From Pseudocolwellia sp. AS88 (GTDB lineage: Bacteria; Pseudomonadota; Gammaproteobacteria; Enterobacterales; Alteromonadaceae), in the NCBI RefSeq assembly GCF_030551755.1, contig NZ_JAUPEC010000034.1:1-35586 (forward strand): a stretch of 35,586 nucleotides of DNA, written 5' to 3'. The translations under genes and the position numbers were made by a program. Within the stretch, counting starts at the first letter, position 1. Each line of letters begins with the position of its first letter. Below the pieces are notes generated by a model, which was not told where the DNA came from, made no database searches, and saw only the letters and a list, made by a program, of their open reading frames with translations. Shown piece after piece: positions 25,199 through 34,200 of the stretch.

Positions 25199-26971
25199 TT
25201 AAAATTCAGCAGGGCAGTGAAATGATATTTCTTCTTTAGTGATAGGGTGGCTTAAGCTAATACTTTCAGCATGAAGATGTAAACGTGTCGACTTATTACC
25301 ATAAAGGTCATCACCTAAAATAGGCATATTTAAACCTAAAGGATGTGCACAGTGAACTCTTAATTGATGAGTACGCCCTGTTTTAGGTGATAAATATAAC
25401 TTGGTTTTGTTATCTATATGCTCAATAAGTTCCCAAGTAGTATGAGCAGGTTTTCCGCTTTCTTCACAAACTATTTGGCGAGGGCGATTATAAAAGTCAC
25501 CAGTTAAAGGAAGAGCAATTTCACCTTTAGGAGTGCAAGTTAACTTACCTTCCAATAGCGCAACATATCTTTTAGTGACAGTTCTCGCTATAAATTGTTT
25601 TTGTAATTGTTTATGAGCTCTTTTAGTTAACGCGATCACCATTAAGCCTGAAGTAGACATATCAAGTCGGTGTACAATTATAGGTCCGGTAGCGCTTGGA
25701 ATTAATTGCTTAATACGTGTTTGCACTGAATCTTGAATATTTTTACCGGGAACAGAAAGTAGGTCATTCGGTTTATTTACTATGGCCATCACGTCATCTT
25801 GATACAAAATTTCAAGAGTTTTGGCGTGGGCGGTATTTACTAATAAAGGGTTTTCATCTTGCGCTATGCCATCTAGCATCCAATTAAGAATAGGTTCACA
25901 TTTTCCCGAGCATGCAGGATAGTAGTTTTTGTGTTGTCTGATTTCAGACTTAGGCGACATTCCCCACCAAAATTCAGCCATAGCTAATATTTTAAAGTTA
26001 TTTCTGAAAGCATATTGAATTAACTTAGGTGCAGCACAATCCCCTGAGCCTGATGGTGGAATTTGCTGAGGTGTTGGTTTGAAAATATCTTGTAGTGATT
26101 GAGTACAACCCGCTTTATTTACCATTTGATATTGTTGAAACAATTGATTTTGCAAAACAGAAGAACGGCTTTGTCTTTCATCTTTAAGGTTTGTTATTTC
26201 GTTTTCTAGTATGTTGAGCGCTTTTTGTGTCTCATCTATTTTCTGTTGCCATTGTTGTTTTAGAGCTTTTAATTGGTTTTTATCATGTACGCTTTCTTTA
26301 GCTAGTAAAGCAAATAGTTGAGTTAATGCTTCATTATCTTTTTCTTGCGAATTAGTATTGCTAGCAAATATTTGTTCGGCTTCTGCTCTTCTTATTTTTC
26401 GTGCCTTTCTGTTTACTGCCATTAACGCTTGATGTTTTGTAACATCAGTTTGGCATTCATCAATTAAAAAGGTCAACTCGTGGTTTAAAGCTTTCAGCTG
26501 TGGATTATTTTCAAGCTTAGTTAACTGTGCCGTTAATTCATTTATTGCTAACTGCTCTCGATCAAATTGTTGTGAAAATAAAAGTTCTGAAACTTTATTA
26601 TCAACTTCTTCATGTTGTTTTACGCGTTGTTCGGTTTCAGGTACTGAAGGTACGAATCGCCCAACCGTATATTCACCACATAGCTTTCCTGAAAAGCCCG
26701 TTAGGTAACCTATCTCTTTTTGCCCATTTTCAACCAATAACACACCAAACATTTTTCCCGAGGCATTGTCTTTGTTATCACCTAAACCAAAGTTATGCTG
26801 CCATGTAGTTTGACTAAGCAAATAATCTTGTAATTCTTTAGCCGCTAACACGCATAATGGATGCGGCTCATAATAAAACGGAAAGGTAAAATATTCGGGC
26901 AATGAATAGTTTTCTATTGAGCTTTTGAAAGGAATAAAGCAATTTTCAGTTTTAAGCATTCTATGAACCAT
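25199..26971 (-). CDS. RluA-family pseudouridine synthase with long N-terminal extension
   Basis: This protein of about 590 residues has a catalytic C-terminal third. The RluA motif II is IIVHRLDMSTSGLMV with the catalytic Asp, preceded by VNKPNDLLSVPG and followed by GRTHQLRVHCAHPLG. It should isomerise uridines in rRNA or tRNA. N-terminal to this are FYYEPHPLCVLAAKELQDYL, a roughly 150-residue coiled-coil region rich in Glu, Lys, Gln and Leu, and GSGDCAAPKLIQYAF plus the Cys-containing PACSGKCEPILNWML. This architecture is known in Alteromonadales and Vibrio homologues, but the RNA target is not. The frame opens with a TTG at 27016. Start codons at 26971 or 26959 fit better; none has a strong ribosome site. 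Confidence 0.9.
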   Translation of the reverse strand: MVHRMLKTENCFIPFKSSIENYSLPEYFTFPFYYEPHPLCVLAAKELQDYLLSQTTWQHNFGLGDNKDNASGKMFGVLLVENGQKEIGYLTGFSGKLCGEYTVGRFVPSVPETEQRVKQHEEVDNKVSELLFSQQFDREQLAINELTAQLTKLENNPQLKALNHELTFLIDECQTDVTKHQALMAVNRKARKIRRAEAEQIFASNTNSQEKDNEALTQLFALLAKESVHDKNQLKALKQQWQQKIDETQKALNILENEITNLKDERQSRSSVLQNQLFQQYQMVNKAGCTQSLQDIFKPTPQQIPPSGSGDCAAPKLIQYAFRNNFKILAMAEFWWGMSPKSEIRQHKNYYPACSGKCEPILNWMLDGIAQDENPLLVNTAHAKTLEILYQDDVMAIVNKPNDLLSVPGKNIQDSVQTRIKQLIPSATGPIIVHRLDMSTSGLMVIALTKRAHKQLQKQFIARTVTKRYVALLEGKLTCTPKGEIALPLTGDFYNRPRQIVCEESGKPAHTTWELIEHIDNKTKLYLSPKTGRTHQLRVHCAHPLGLNMPILGDDLYGNKSTRLHLHAESISLSHPITKEEISFHCPAEF

Positions 26972-27177
26972 GATGAATTGGAGTGATACAGATCTACCTC
27001 TATGTCGACTTAGCAATATATAAGAAGACTGAATAACAACATTATACGGGTTTGAATAGGTTTGTGCAGAGGTAGATGTGTTTGTACTATTTCTAGTGAT
27101 AGTTGATTATCGAGTCTGTTTTACATTATAGCTTGTTCACTTACACATACATTCAGTAAAAGGTAAAAATAATACAT

Positions 27178-27202
27178 AAAAAAACGGACCTAAGTCCGTT
27201 TT
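27178..27202 (-). terminator. Terminator of the repeat lipoprotein gene
   Basis: A perfect 9-bp stem (27202-27194 with 27189-27181, AAAACGGAC/GTCCGTTTT) with a 4-base loop is followed on the minus strand by further T residues. It stands about 40 bases after the lipoprotein stop. Confidence 0.9.
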
Positions 27203-27240
27203 AATATCATGTACTGCTTTAGTACTGTCTTAAGCGAAGA

Positions 27241-27675
27241 TTAACCTTCGTCAGACATCATTGCTTTAGCTTTTGCTTTTGCTGCTTCAGCTTTTTCTTT
27301 AGCGCTATCCATTAAGTCAGCACCAGTTTCTTTAGCTGAATCCATAGCTTCTGAACCTGCTTCTTTAGCAGAGTCCATAGCGTCAGCTCCAGCTTCTAAA
27401 GCTTCTGAACCAGCTTCTTTAGCTGAATCCATAACTTCACTACCTTTTTCTTTAGCTGTTTCCATAGCTTCAGAACCCATTTCTTTAGCAGAGTTCATTG
27501 CATCAGAGCCAGCAGATTTAGCATCATCAAGTAATGAAGAGCTTGATTCAGTTGCTGCAGCTTCCATTTCAGCTTTAGTTGGTTTAGTTTCAGCGTTGTT
27601 ATCGCCACAAGCTGAAAGTGCTACAACAGAAGCTGCACAGATAGTAGCAGAAATAATTTTTTTAAGATCAAACAT
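27241..27675 (-). CDS. Lipoprotein with tandem 11-residue LEA-like repeats
   Basis: This 144-residue lipoprotein has lipobox ALSAC (lipidated Cys23). From residue 51 the chain is a run of 11-residue units of the type SAKEAGSEAMD: 51-61, 62-72, 73-83, 84-94, then a 7-residue partial (95-101), then 102-112, 113-123, and a degenerate tail rich in AKAKA. Such an 11-mer with Ala, Lys, Glu and Gly at fixed positions gives a long amphipathic helix, as in LEA group 3 and apolipoprotein-like proteins that protect membranes or proteins during drying, freezing or salt stress. The function here is inference. AAGGGAA precedes the ATG. It is a single-gene unit. Confidence 0.88.
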   Translation of the reverse strand: MFDLKKIISATICAASVVALSACGDNNAETKPTKAEMEAAATESSSSLLDDAKSAGSDAMNSAKEMGSEAMETAKEKGSEVMDSAKEAGSEALEAGADAMDSAKEAGSEAMDSAKETGADLMDSAKEKAEAAKAKAKAMMSDEG

Positions 27676-27797
27676 AGGTATTCCCTTATTAATATTTATT
27701 TAAAACGACCCAGTAATTTTAGCACTTAAAAAGATTAATTGTTATATATTGCTATTAATTTGTTGCAAAAATGTAAATTGTGTTTTTTATCAATGGA

Positions 27798-28763
27798 TTA
27801 AATGCCACTGCTTAGCTCTTTATAAGTTATTTTACTTTGTAGCAACGCTTCATTCTTAGGTAAGATGTTATTCCCTGATAATAAATAAATAACTTTTTGA
27901 CCTTGTTCAGCTAGCTCTAAGGCATGTTGAAAGTTAATTAAAACAGAAGCCAAAATATCTTGAGGGTATTTGTCAGCATCGCGTCTTACATATTCAATCA
28001 ATGTGAGGTTAACTGTTTCATCATAAAAAACAGCATCGGCAAACTGTAATTCTCGGTGAGCTTTTAAGGTTAAGTTGTCTGGTTCACCATCTAAAGTGTG
28101 TATAAAAACAATTTCGCCTTGAGGTGGCACCATAGTTTCTTTCAAATTTGAAATGAGTTGCTGCTCAGCTTCAGTATTTTTCCCATCAAGTATTAATTGT
28201 CCGACCGAACCTCTTAATATTTGCTCCCAAAAGCTTCTTCTATTTCTGATCCCTTTTATACGAGCTTTTGCATGGTCTCGGAACTTAAATGCAAAATCTG
28301 CCAGTTTTCCGTAACCGTCGGGTAATGTTTTTTCTATTTGCTCACGTAACATTCTTAATAATATAGGTGCACTACCTGAACTAGACATAGCAATTAACAT
28401 TGGGTCGCGATCTATAATTGCTGGCGTTATATAAGTACAAAGATCGGGTTGGTCTACAACATTTACCAGTAGTTTAAACTTTGTTGCTTCTGCAGCGACA
28501 GCTTGATTCACTTCTGTATTATCTGTGGCAGCAATAACTAGGTTAGCGTTTTCGATATGGCCTGCTTCATAATTATGCTGAAGCCAATGGAGTTTGTGGG
28601 TTTCAATTAAGCGTTCAACACTAATAGATAACTGCTCAGACATCACCGTAATATTTGTTGTGGTTTTTAGCAGTAACTCAATTTTACGAGCGGCAACATC
28701 ACCACCCCCTATAACAACTGCGTTGATGTATTTAGCGTCTAAAAAAATCGGGAAATATTTCAT
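27798..28763 (-). CDS. Siroheme synthase, dehydrogenase/ferrochelatase part with degenerate methylase tail
   Basis: The first 210 or so of 321 residues are the CysG-A/Met8 type: the NAD site VVIGGGDVAARK, NVVDQPDLCTYITPAII with the catalytic Asp, and AMSSSGSAPILLRMLREQIEKTLP. This part oxidises precorrin-2 and inserts iron to make siroheme for sulfite or nitrite reductase. Residues 215-321 still align with the start of the uroporphyrinogen methyltransferase domain (NLTLKAHRELQFADAVFYDETV...IEYVRRDADKY). However, the SAM loop VGAGPGDP has become IHTLDGEPD, RLKGGDP has become YLLSGNN, and the rest is missing. The cell would therefore need a separate methyltransferase (CobA). Confidence 0.9.
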   Translation of the reverse strand: MKYFPIFLDAKYINAVVIGGGDVAARKIELLLKTTTNITVMSEQLSISVERLIETHKLHWLQHNYEAGHIENANLVIAATDNTEVNQAVAAEATKFKLLVNVVDQPDLCTYITPAIIDRDPMLIAMSSSGSAPILLRMLREQIEKTLPDGYGKLADFAFKFRDHAKARIKGIRNRRSFWEQILRGSVGQLILDGKNTEAEQQLISNLKETMVPPQGEIVFIHTLDGEPDNLTLKAHRELQFADAVFYDETVNLTLIEYVRRDADKYPQDILASVLINFQHALELAEQGQKVIYLLSGNNILPKNEALLQSKITYKELSSGI

Positions 28764-28830
28764 GTGTCTACTTTAGGTTGCTTTAGCTAATAGAAGTTTA
28801 AATGTTAGGTGTAAACTAATGATGGCGTGA

Positions 28831-28870
28831 TAGCTTATTTATTACAATGATAGCTTATTTATTACAATGA
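28831..28870. repeat. 20-bp exact tandem duplication
   Basis: The 20 bases TAGCTTATTTATTACAATGA occur twice with no spacer (28831-28850 and 28851-28870), followed by a partial third similarity. They lie in the divergent region between the siroheme synthase gene and prmA and may affect promoter spacing. Replication slippage is the simplest origin. Confidence 0.95.
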
Positions 28871-28976
28871 TTGCTTTATTATATTTTATTACTTTATGTG
28901 GTACTGGTATTAACCTGAGAGTGTTAAACTATGCGCAATAGTTAAATGGTAAATTAAATAATAGTTGAGAGTTAAG

Positions 28977-29858
28977 ATGCCTTGGGTACAGCTTAGATTA
29001 AACGCAAATGAAGAAACGGCTGAAAAATATAGCGACTGGTTAAGTGCTAGTGGCGCGCAAGCTGTTACTTTTATTGATGAGAAAGACACGCCTATTTACG
29101 AGCCGCTACCTGGTGATGAAGTGATTTACTGGAATCAAACGGTGGTTATGGGGTTGTTTGAAGCTAACCACGACATGGACAAAGTTGTTAGTTATTTAAA
29201 AAGTATTCATCCTGACAGAAATGAGATGCAATATAAGCTTGAGCAACTTGAAGATAAAGATTGGGAAAGAGAGTGGATGGATAACTTTCACCCAATGAAA
29301 TTTGGTGAGCGTTTATGGATTTGCCCAAGCTGGAGAGATGTACCTGAACCTGATGCGGTAAATGTTATGTTAGATCCTGGTTTAGCATTTGGTACAGGCA
29401 CGCATCCAACCACTGCTTTATGTTTAACTTGGCTTGATGGTTTAGATCTTGTTGGTAAAACTGTTGTAGATTTTGGTTGTGGCTCTGGAATTTTATCACT
29501 TGCTGCATTAAAACTCGGTGCAACTAAAGTGATAGGCATTGATATTGACCCGCAAGCATTGCAAGCAAGTTTAGCTAATGCCAAGCGTAATAATGTTGAA
29601 GATCGATTGGAATTATATTTACCTGCCGATCAACCTACCTTTAAAGCTGATGTTGTAGTGGCCAATATTTTAGCTGGCCCATTACGAGAATTAGCTCCTA
29701 CTATTATCGAGTTTGTTGCTGAAAAAGGTGTACTTGCATTGTCTGGTGTTTTAGAAGATCAAGCACAAACACTTCAAGAAATTTATGGTAAATGGTGCAA
29801 AATGGACCCCGTTCAAGTGAAAGAAGAATGGGTTCGTTTATCGGGCACAAAAAATTAA
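28977..29858 (+). CDS. prmA: Ribosomal protein L11 methyltransferase
   Basis: This 293-residue cytosolic methyltransferase uses SAM to methylate ribosomal protein L11. The N-terminal substrate domain starts [11 protein letters not shown] and includes [28 protein letters not shown] is the PrmA hallmark. The SAM site is [16 protein letters not shown] with the acidic [10 protein letters not shown], and [10 protein letters not shown] is the NPF-like segment. The length matches E. coli PrmA. The frame extends to a TTG at 28965, but the ATG at 28977 has GAGAG at the right spacing. dusB-fis follow after 194 bases. The accBC genes that often precede prmA are absent here. Confidence 0.96.
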   Translation: MPWVQLRLNANEETAEKYSDWLSASGAQAVTFIDEKDTPIYEPLPGDEVIYWNQTVVMGLFEANHDMDKVVSYLKSIHPDRNEMQYKLEQLEDKDWEREWMDNFHPMKFGERLWICPSWRDVPEPDAVNVMLDPGLAFGTGTHPTTALCLTWLDGLDLVGKTVVDFGCGSGILSLAALKLGATKVIGIDIDPQALQASLANAKRNNVEDRLELYLPADQPTFKADVVVANILAGPLRELAPTIIEFVAEKGVLALSGVLEDQAQTLQEIYGKWCKMDPVQVKEEWVRLSGTKN

Positions 29859-29877
29859 GCATAAATAAAATAAATTA

Positions 29878-29918
29878 GTGGGTAGTTTTTGTTTGTATAT
29901 TGTACGAAAACTACTCAC
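29878..29918. other. Long hairpin between prmA and dusB
   Basis: Arms at 29878-29889 and 29907-29918 (GTGGGTAGTTTT / AAAACTACTCAC) pair over 12 positions with one G-U wobble and a 17-base loop. No strong T run follows, so termination after prmA is possible but not certain. Confidence 0.5.
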
Positions 29919-29985
29919 ATCAGTGCTTTACAAAATGTCAATAATAAAAACACAAAAAAAAAGTAATTTTGTTCAATTTATATCC

Positions 29986-30021
29986 TTTTCAATCGCAAAA
30001 AAAACGCGTAAACTTAGCGCC
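29986..30021 (+). promoter_or_regulatory. dusB-fis promoter with GC-rich discriminator
   Basis: The -35 candidate TTTTCA (29986-29991) is followed after exactly 17 bases by TAAACT (30009-30014). The next bases form a GC-rich discriminator, GCGCCC (30016-30021). In E. coli the dusB-fis promoter is growth-rate and stringently controlled through such a discriminator, so similar control is inferred here. Confidence 0.6.
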
Positions 30022-30052
30022 CTTTTGACGAGTAGCTCAAAAAAACAGCAGT

Positions 30053-31018
30053 GTGAAGATAGGTCCATACCAATTACCAAACAATGTAATTTTAGCGCCA
30101 ATGGCGGGAATTACAGATCAACCTTTTAGGCAGCTTTGTTGTCGATTGGGTGCTGGGCTTGCAGTATCAGAAATGGTATCGGCAAACCCTAAAGTGTGGG
30201 ATACAGAAAAGTCTAAACGCCGACTGGTAAGTAATAATGAGTCAGGTATTCGGTCTGTGCAAATTGCAGGATCTGATCCAGACGAATTAGCATTTGCAGC
30301 AAAAGTTAATGCTGATAATGGCGCCCAAATTATTGATATTAATATGGGATGCCCAGCTAAAAAGGTAAATAAAAAATTAGCGGGTTCAGCGTTACTGAAA
30401 GAACCAAGCCTAGTAGAGCAGATTGTTAAGTCGGTTGTACAAGCGGTTGATATTCCAGTAACACTTAAAATTCGCACCGGTTGGTGTGAAAATACTCGCA
30501 ATGGAATAGAAATAGCGCAAATTGCTGAACACAATGGTATTCAATCATTAGCTGTTCATGGCCGTACCCGCAACGACTTTTATAAAGGCGAAGCAGAATA
30601 CGACACCATTAAAGCAATTAAAGCTTCAATTTCTATTCCTGTAGTTGCTAATGGTGATATCACTACAGTTGAAAGAGCTAAGCAAGTACTAGAATACACT
30701 AATGCTGATGCAATAATGGTTGGTCGTGGTGCCCAAGGAAATCCTTGGATTTTTCGAGAAATTAATCATTTCTTGGCAACGGGTCAACATTTGTCGGCTC
30801 CCTCATTGGATGAGGTACGTTCAGTTATTACTGGGCATGTAAAGGATTTACACAATTTTTATGGTGACTTTATGGGCGTAAGATTTGCTCGTAAGCACGT
30901 ATCTTGGTATATGCAGACGCGAGATCCAGATAAACAGTTTCGTTCTATTTTTAATGGTTTAGAGTCTGTAAATGAACAGCTCACATCATTAGATCTGTAT
31001 TTTGATAATTTAACTTAG
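30053..31018 (+). CDS. dusB: tRNA-dihydrouridine synthase B
   Basis: This 321-residue flavoenzyme reduces specific uridines in the tRNA D-loop. The FMN barrel opens with [15 protein letters not shown]. The catalytic cysteine lies in [20 protein letters not shown], with KIRTGW and AVHGRTR as the usual flavin and tRNA contacts, and ANGDITT and [13 protein letters not shown] near the end. The length matches E. coli DusB. The start is GTG. Any ATG that follows would cut the first strand. It lies 16 bases before fis and is certainly co-transcribed with it. Confidence 0.95.
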   Translation: MKIGPYQLPNNVILAPMAGITDQPFRQLCCRLGAGLAVSEMVSANPKVWDTEKSKRRLVSNNESGIRSVQIAGSDPDELAFAAKVNADNGAQIIDINMGCPAKKVNKKLAGSALLKEPSLVEQIVKSVVQAVDIPVTLKIRTGWCENTRNGIEIAQIAEHNGIQSLAVHGRTRNDFYKGEAEYDTIKAIKASISIPVVANGDITTVERAKQVLEYTNADAIMVGRGAQGNPWIFREINHFLATGQHLSAPSLDEVRSVITGHVKDLHNFYGDFMGVRFARKHVSWYMQTRDPDKQFRSIFNGLESVNEQLTSLDLYFDNLT

Positions 31019-31034
31019 AAAGAGTCTCAACTTT

Positions 31035-31322
31035 ATGTTTGAACAAAATATTTCCTCTCCATTTATTACTGGTGATTTACAAACTCAGACAAAGGCATCG
31101 CCTTTACGTATTCAAGCTAAAATAGCTATCAAAAACTATTTGTCTCAGTTAAATGGTAATGATGTAGATGATATGTATGACCTTGTACTATCGGAAATTG
31201 AAGCACCAATGCTTGAAGAAGTAATGCAGTATACTCGTGGCAACCAAACACGCGCTGCGAACTTATTAGGTATCAACCGTGGTACTTTACGCAAGAAGTT
31301 AAAAAAATACGGTATGAACTAA
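31035..31322 (+). CDS. fis: Nucleoid-associated protein Fis
   Basis: This 95-residue DNA-bending dimer is almost the length of E. coli Fis (98). The C-terminal helix-turn-helix [20 protein letters not shown] is nearly invariant, and the [15 protein letters not shown] dimer helix precedes it. It regulates rRNA promoters, recombination sites and chromosome topology in fast growth. It is the second gene of the dusB-fis operon, driven by the GC-rich-discriminator promoter upstream of dusB. A strong terminator lies about 30 bases after the stop. Confidence 0.97.
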   Translation: MFEQNISSPFITGDLQTQTKASPLRIQAKIAIKNYLSQLNGNDVDDMYDLVLSEIEAPMLEEVMQYTRGNQTRAANLLGINRGTLRKKLKKYGMN

Positions 31323-31350
31323 GAATTACGGCAGGTTTAACCTGTCACTA

Positions 31351-31374
31351 AAAAGCACCCTCGGGTGCTTTTTT
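31351..31374 (+). terminator. Terminator of the dusB-fis operon
   Basis: A stem AAAAGCACCC/GGGTGCTTTT (31351-31360 with 31363-31372) with a tight loop and a T6 run lies about 30 bases after fis. A smaller hairpin, CAGGT/ACCTG, sits just before it. Confidence 0.93.
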
Positions 31375-31468
31375 ATTTTACTTTAAACGATTTTTCTATT
31401 TTAAGTAACATGTAACTAGAGTGGTTCTTGTTAACATAGTTACTCAATTAAAGGTAAACAAAACAGCA

Positions 31469-33070
31469 ATGGAAACTCCACGCCCAATTAAGCGCGCACT
31501 ATTAAGTGTATCTGACAAAACAGGTATTGTAGATTTCGCTAGAAGTTTAGCTGGTAAAGGTGTTGATATTTTATCAACAGGCGGAACAGCAAAATTATTA
31601 GCAGATAATGGTATCCAAGTAACTGAAGTTTCAAATTACACGGGTCATCCTGAAATCATGGACGGACGTGTTAAAACACTTCATCCAAAAGTTCATGGCG
31701 GCATCTTAGCTCGTCGTGGAATTGATGAAGAAGTTATGGCTGAGAACGATATTAGCGCTATCGATATTGTTGTAGTAAACCTTTACCCTTTTGCTGACGC
31801 AGTAAGTGATGAGAACTGTAGTTTAGAAAACGCTATCGAAAATATTGATATTGGCGGACCAACTATGGTTCGTGCTGCAGCTAAAAATCATAAAGACGTA
31901 ACCATTGTCGTTAACGCTCATGATTATGCTCGTGTGCTAGCTGAAATGGATGCAAACAACGATTCATTAACTTATCAAACACGTTTTGATTTAGCTATTG
32001 CCGCTTATGAACATACAGCAGCTTATGATGGAATGATCGCAAATTACTTCGGTAAAATGTTACCAGCATACAACTCTGAAGATAAAGATGTTTCATTTGA
32101 TAACCGTAACAAATTCCCTCGTACTGTAAATAGTCAGTTTATTAAGAAACAAGATTTACGCTACGGTGAAAACTCACATCAAGATGCAGCTTTTTATGTA
32201 GAAGCTAATCCTGAAGAAGCTTCAGTATCAACAGCAAACCAAATTCAAGGTAAAGCTCTTTCATACAATAATATTGCAGATACAGATGCAGCTTTAGAAT
32301 GTGTTAAAGAATTTGATGAGCCAGCGTGTGTAATTGTTAAACATGCCAACCCTTGTGGTGTAGCAATTGGTGATAACATCCTAGCAGCTTATGAAGGTGC
32401 TTATGTTACTGATCCTACTTCAGCTTTTGGTGGCATAATCGCATTTAACCGTGAATTAGATGCAGATACAGCAGAAGCTATTGTTTCTCGCCAATTTGTT
32501 GAAGTTATTATCGCACCAAGTATTTCTGATGCAGCAGCTCAAATTGTTGCAGCTAAACCTAATGTTCGTTTATTAGAATGTGGTCAATGGGATACTAAAA
32601 CTACAGGTGTTGATTACAAACGTGTTAATGGTGGCTTGTTAGTTCAAGATAGAGATCAAGGCAGTGTAGCGGCTAGCGATTTAAAAGTTGTGACTAAGCG
32701 TCAGCCAACTGAAGACGAAATGCGCGATCTACAATTTTGCTGGAAAGTAGCCAAGTTCGTTAAATCTAATGCGATTGTTTACGTTAAAAACAGCTCAACT
32801 ATTGGTGTTGGCGCTGGCCAAATGAGTCGTGTTTATTCTGCAAAAGTTGCAGGTATAAAAGCGGCTGATGAGAATCTAGAAGTTAAAGGTTCAGTAATGG
32901 CGTCAGATGCATTCTTCCCATTCCGTGATGGTTTAGATGCAGCTGCAGAAGCAGGTATTACAGCGGTAATTCAACCAGGTGGTTCTATGCGTGATGACGA
33001 AGTTATCGCAGCAGCAGACGAACATGGTATTGCTATGGTATTTACAGGTATGCGTCACTTTAGACATTAA
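31469..33070 (+). CDS. purH: Bifunctional AICAR formyltransferase/IMP cyclohydrolase
   Basis: This 533-residue enzyme performs the last two steps of IMP synthesis. The N-terminal cyclohydrolase (to about 200) begins [15 protein letters not shown] and includes [24 protein letters not shown] and [12 protein letters not shown]. The C-terminal formyltransferase includes [18 protein letters not shown] (catalytic Lys-His), TSAFGG and the terminal FTGMRHFRH. The frame opens at a GTG (31421), but [12 protein letters not shown] is the conserved beginning, so the ATG at 31469 is used; AAAGG is somewhat far (about 14 bases). It is separated from purD by an exported methyltransferase gene. No PurR-type box was found. 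Confidence 0.96.
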   Translation: METPRPIKRALLSVSDKTGIVDFARSLAGKGVDILSTGGTAKLLADNGIQVTEVSNYTGHPEIMDGRVKTLHPKVHGGILARRGIDEEVMAENDISAIDIVVVNLYPFADAVSDENCSLENAIENIDIGGPTMVRAAAKNHKDVTIVVNAHDYARVLAEMDANNDSLTYQTRFDLAIAAYEHTAAYDGMIANYFGKMLPAYNSEDKDVSFDNRNKFPRTVNSQFIKKQDLRYGENSHQDAAFYVEANPEEASVSTANQIQGKALSYNNIADTDAALECVKEFDEPACVIVKHANPCGVAIGDNILAAYEGAYVTDPTSAFGGIIAFNRELDADTAEAIVSRQFVEVIIAPSISDAAAQIVAAKPNVRLLECGQWDTKTTGVDYKRVNGGLLVQDRDQGSVAASDLKVVTKRQPTEDEMRDLQFCWKVAKFVKSNAIVYVKNSSTIGVGAGQMSRVYSAKVAGIKAADENLEVKGSVMASDAFFPFRDGLDAAAEAGITAVIQPGGSMRDDEVIAAADEHGIAMVFTGMRHFRH

Positions 33071-33089
33071 GCCTTAATTACTTCTCTAT

Positions 33090-33123
33090 AAAGCAGTATT
33101 AATATAATCATTAATACTGCTTT
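33090..33123 (+). terminator. First of two tandem hairpins after purH
   Basis: A perfect 14-bp stem (33090-33103 with 33110-33123, arms AAAGCAGTATTAAT/ATTAATACTGCTTT) with a 6-base loop lies 19 bases after the purH stop. The T run is short. Confidence 0.75.
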
Positions 33124-33165
33124 GTTTGCGAAGTTAATTTTCATATAAAGATTAACTTCGTAAAC
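33124..33165. other. Second tandem hairpin after purH
   Basis: Directly adjoining the first hairpin, arms 33124-33138 and 33151-33165 pair over 15 positions with one G-U wobble. The pair of stacked hairpins probably separates purH from the following lipoprotein gene. Confidence 0.6.
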
Positions 33166-33312
33166 AATTATCTGATATATTTCATTACAATTTTATAAAG
33201 TTTAAATGCTAATTTAAATCAACAAGTTAGCGTTTGTTATATTACTCATATACATTAAGTCTGCTATAACTGATTTTTTAAAATTAATTCTCGTTAGTTA
33301 ACGGAGATCACA

Positions 33313-34122
33313 ATGACTACACTGATAAAATTACTTACTGCCTCAATCGTATCGGCAAGCTTATTAACTGCTTGTGCGGCACCTATTCAAGAACCTTCTC
33401 AATTAGATCAAGCCATTGCTAGTGATCAACGTTCAGATAAAAACAAAGCACGAGACGTTTACCGTCATCCAAAAGAAACATTAGAATTTTTTGGCTTTGA
33501 TTCATCTATGACAGTTGTTGAAATTACTCCTGGTGGCGGATGGTATACAGAAATATTAGCTCCAGCTGTAAAAGGTAAAGGTAAGCTTTATGGAGCTCAT
33601 TACCCAGATACAGGTGAAGATAACTATTTTAGTAACTCTCGTAAGAAATTAGTTAAAATGTTAGCAAGCAATGAAATGTATAGTGAAGTTGAGTTAACCG
33701 ACTTTGTGCCTAGACAAGAAAGCGCACTAGCACCAAAAGGCACGGCTGACTTAGTACTAACTTTCCGTAATTTACATAACTGGAAAGAAGATGGAACATT
33801 ACAAGTATTCAAAGATGCTTACACAGCTTTGAAAAAAGGTGGTGTATTAGGTGTAGTTGAACATCGTATGCCTGAAAGTCAAAACTTTGAAGAAAACATT
33901 AATAGTGGTTACTTCCCTGAAGCATTAGCTGTAAAATTAGCTTTAGAAGCAGGTTTTACTCTGGTTGAAACAAGCGATATTAATGCAAATCCAAATGATA
34001 CAGCTGATCATCCTAGAGGTGTTTGGACTTTACCACCAGTATTAAGATTAGGTGACGAAGATAAAGCAAAATATTTAGCGATTGGCGAAAGTGATCGCAT
34101 GACTTTAAAATTTATAAAATAA
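33313..34122 (+). CDS. Class I methyltransferase-like lipoprotein (exported)
   Basis: The 269-residue precursor begins with a lipoprotein signal, lipobox LLTAC (Cys21). The mature part has a class I SAM-methyltransferase fold: motif I-like VVEITPGGGWYTEILAP, GKLYGAHYPD in place of the acidic loop, ADLVLTFRNLHNW as motif IV, and GGVLGVVEHRMPE as the later strand. Members with this signal exist in marine gammaproteobacteria and alphaproteobacteria, but the activity is unproven, since free SAM is not expected outside the cytoplasm. CGGAG precedes the ATG. It sits between purH and purD, usually neighbours, each gap holding a hairpin, so it is probably independently transcribed. Confidence 0.88.
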   Translation: MTTLIKLLTASIVSASLLTACAAPIQEPSQLDQAIASDQRSDKNKARDVYRHPKETLEFFGFDSSMTVVEITPGGGWYTEILAPAVKGKGKLYGAHYPDTGEDNYFSNSRKKLVKMLASNEMYSEVELTDFVPRQESALAPKGTADLVLTFRNLHNWKEDGTLQVFKDAYTALKKGGVLGVVEHRMPESQNFEENINSGYFPEALAVKLALEAGFTLVETSDINANPNDTADHPRGVWTLPPVLRLGDEDKAKYLAIGESDRMTLKFIK

Positions 34123-34124
34123 AC

Positions 34125-34170
34125 TAACGCTTTTATATAGCGTTGTTAACAAACAGCGCTATATACGTTA
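34125..34170 (+). terminator. Bulged hairpin between the lipoprotein gene and purD
   Basis: TATATAGCG/CGCTATATA (34134-34142 with 34157-34165) is extended by TAACG/CGTTA across a small bulge. An AT-rich run with TTTT follows. It starts a few bases after the methyltransferase-like gene. Confidence 0.5.
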
Positions 34171-34200
34171 ATTATTTTAAAACACAGGAAACAATAGTAA

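Noticed and set aside
26527-26808. Plus-strand open frame inside the pseudouridine synthase
   Set aside because: It is antisense to the coiled-coil-coding region and has no recognisable family pattern.
27241-27675. The regular 33-base repeats as a CRISPR-like array or structural DNA repeat
   Set aside because: The repeats are in frame, directly tandem without spacers, and vary at third codon positions, so they are coding repeats.
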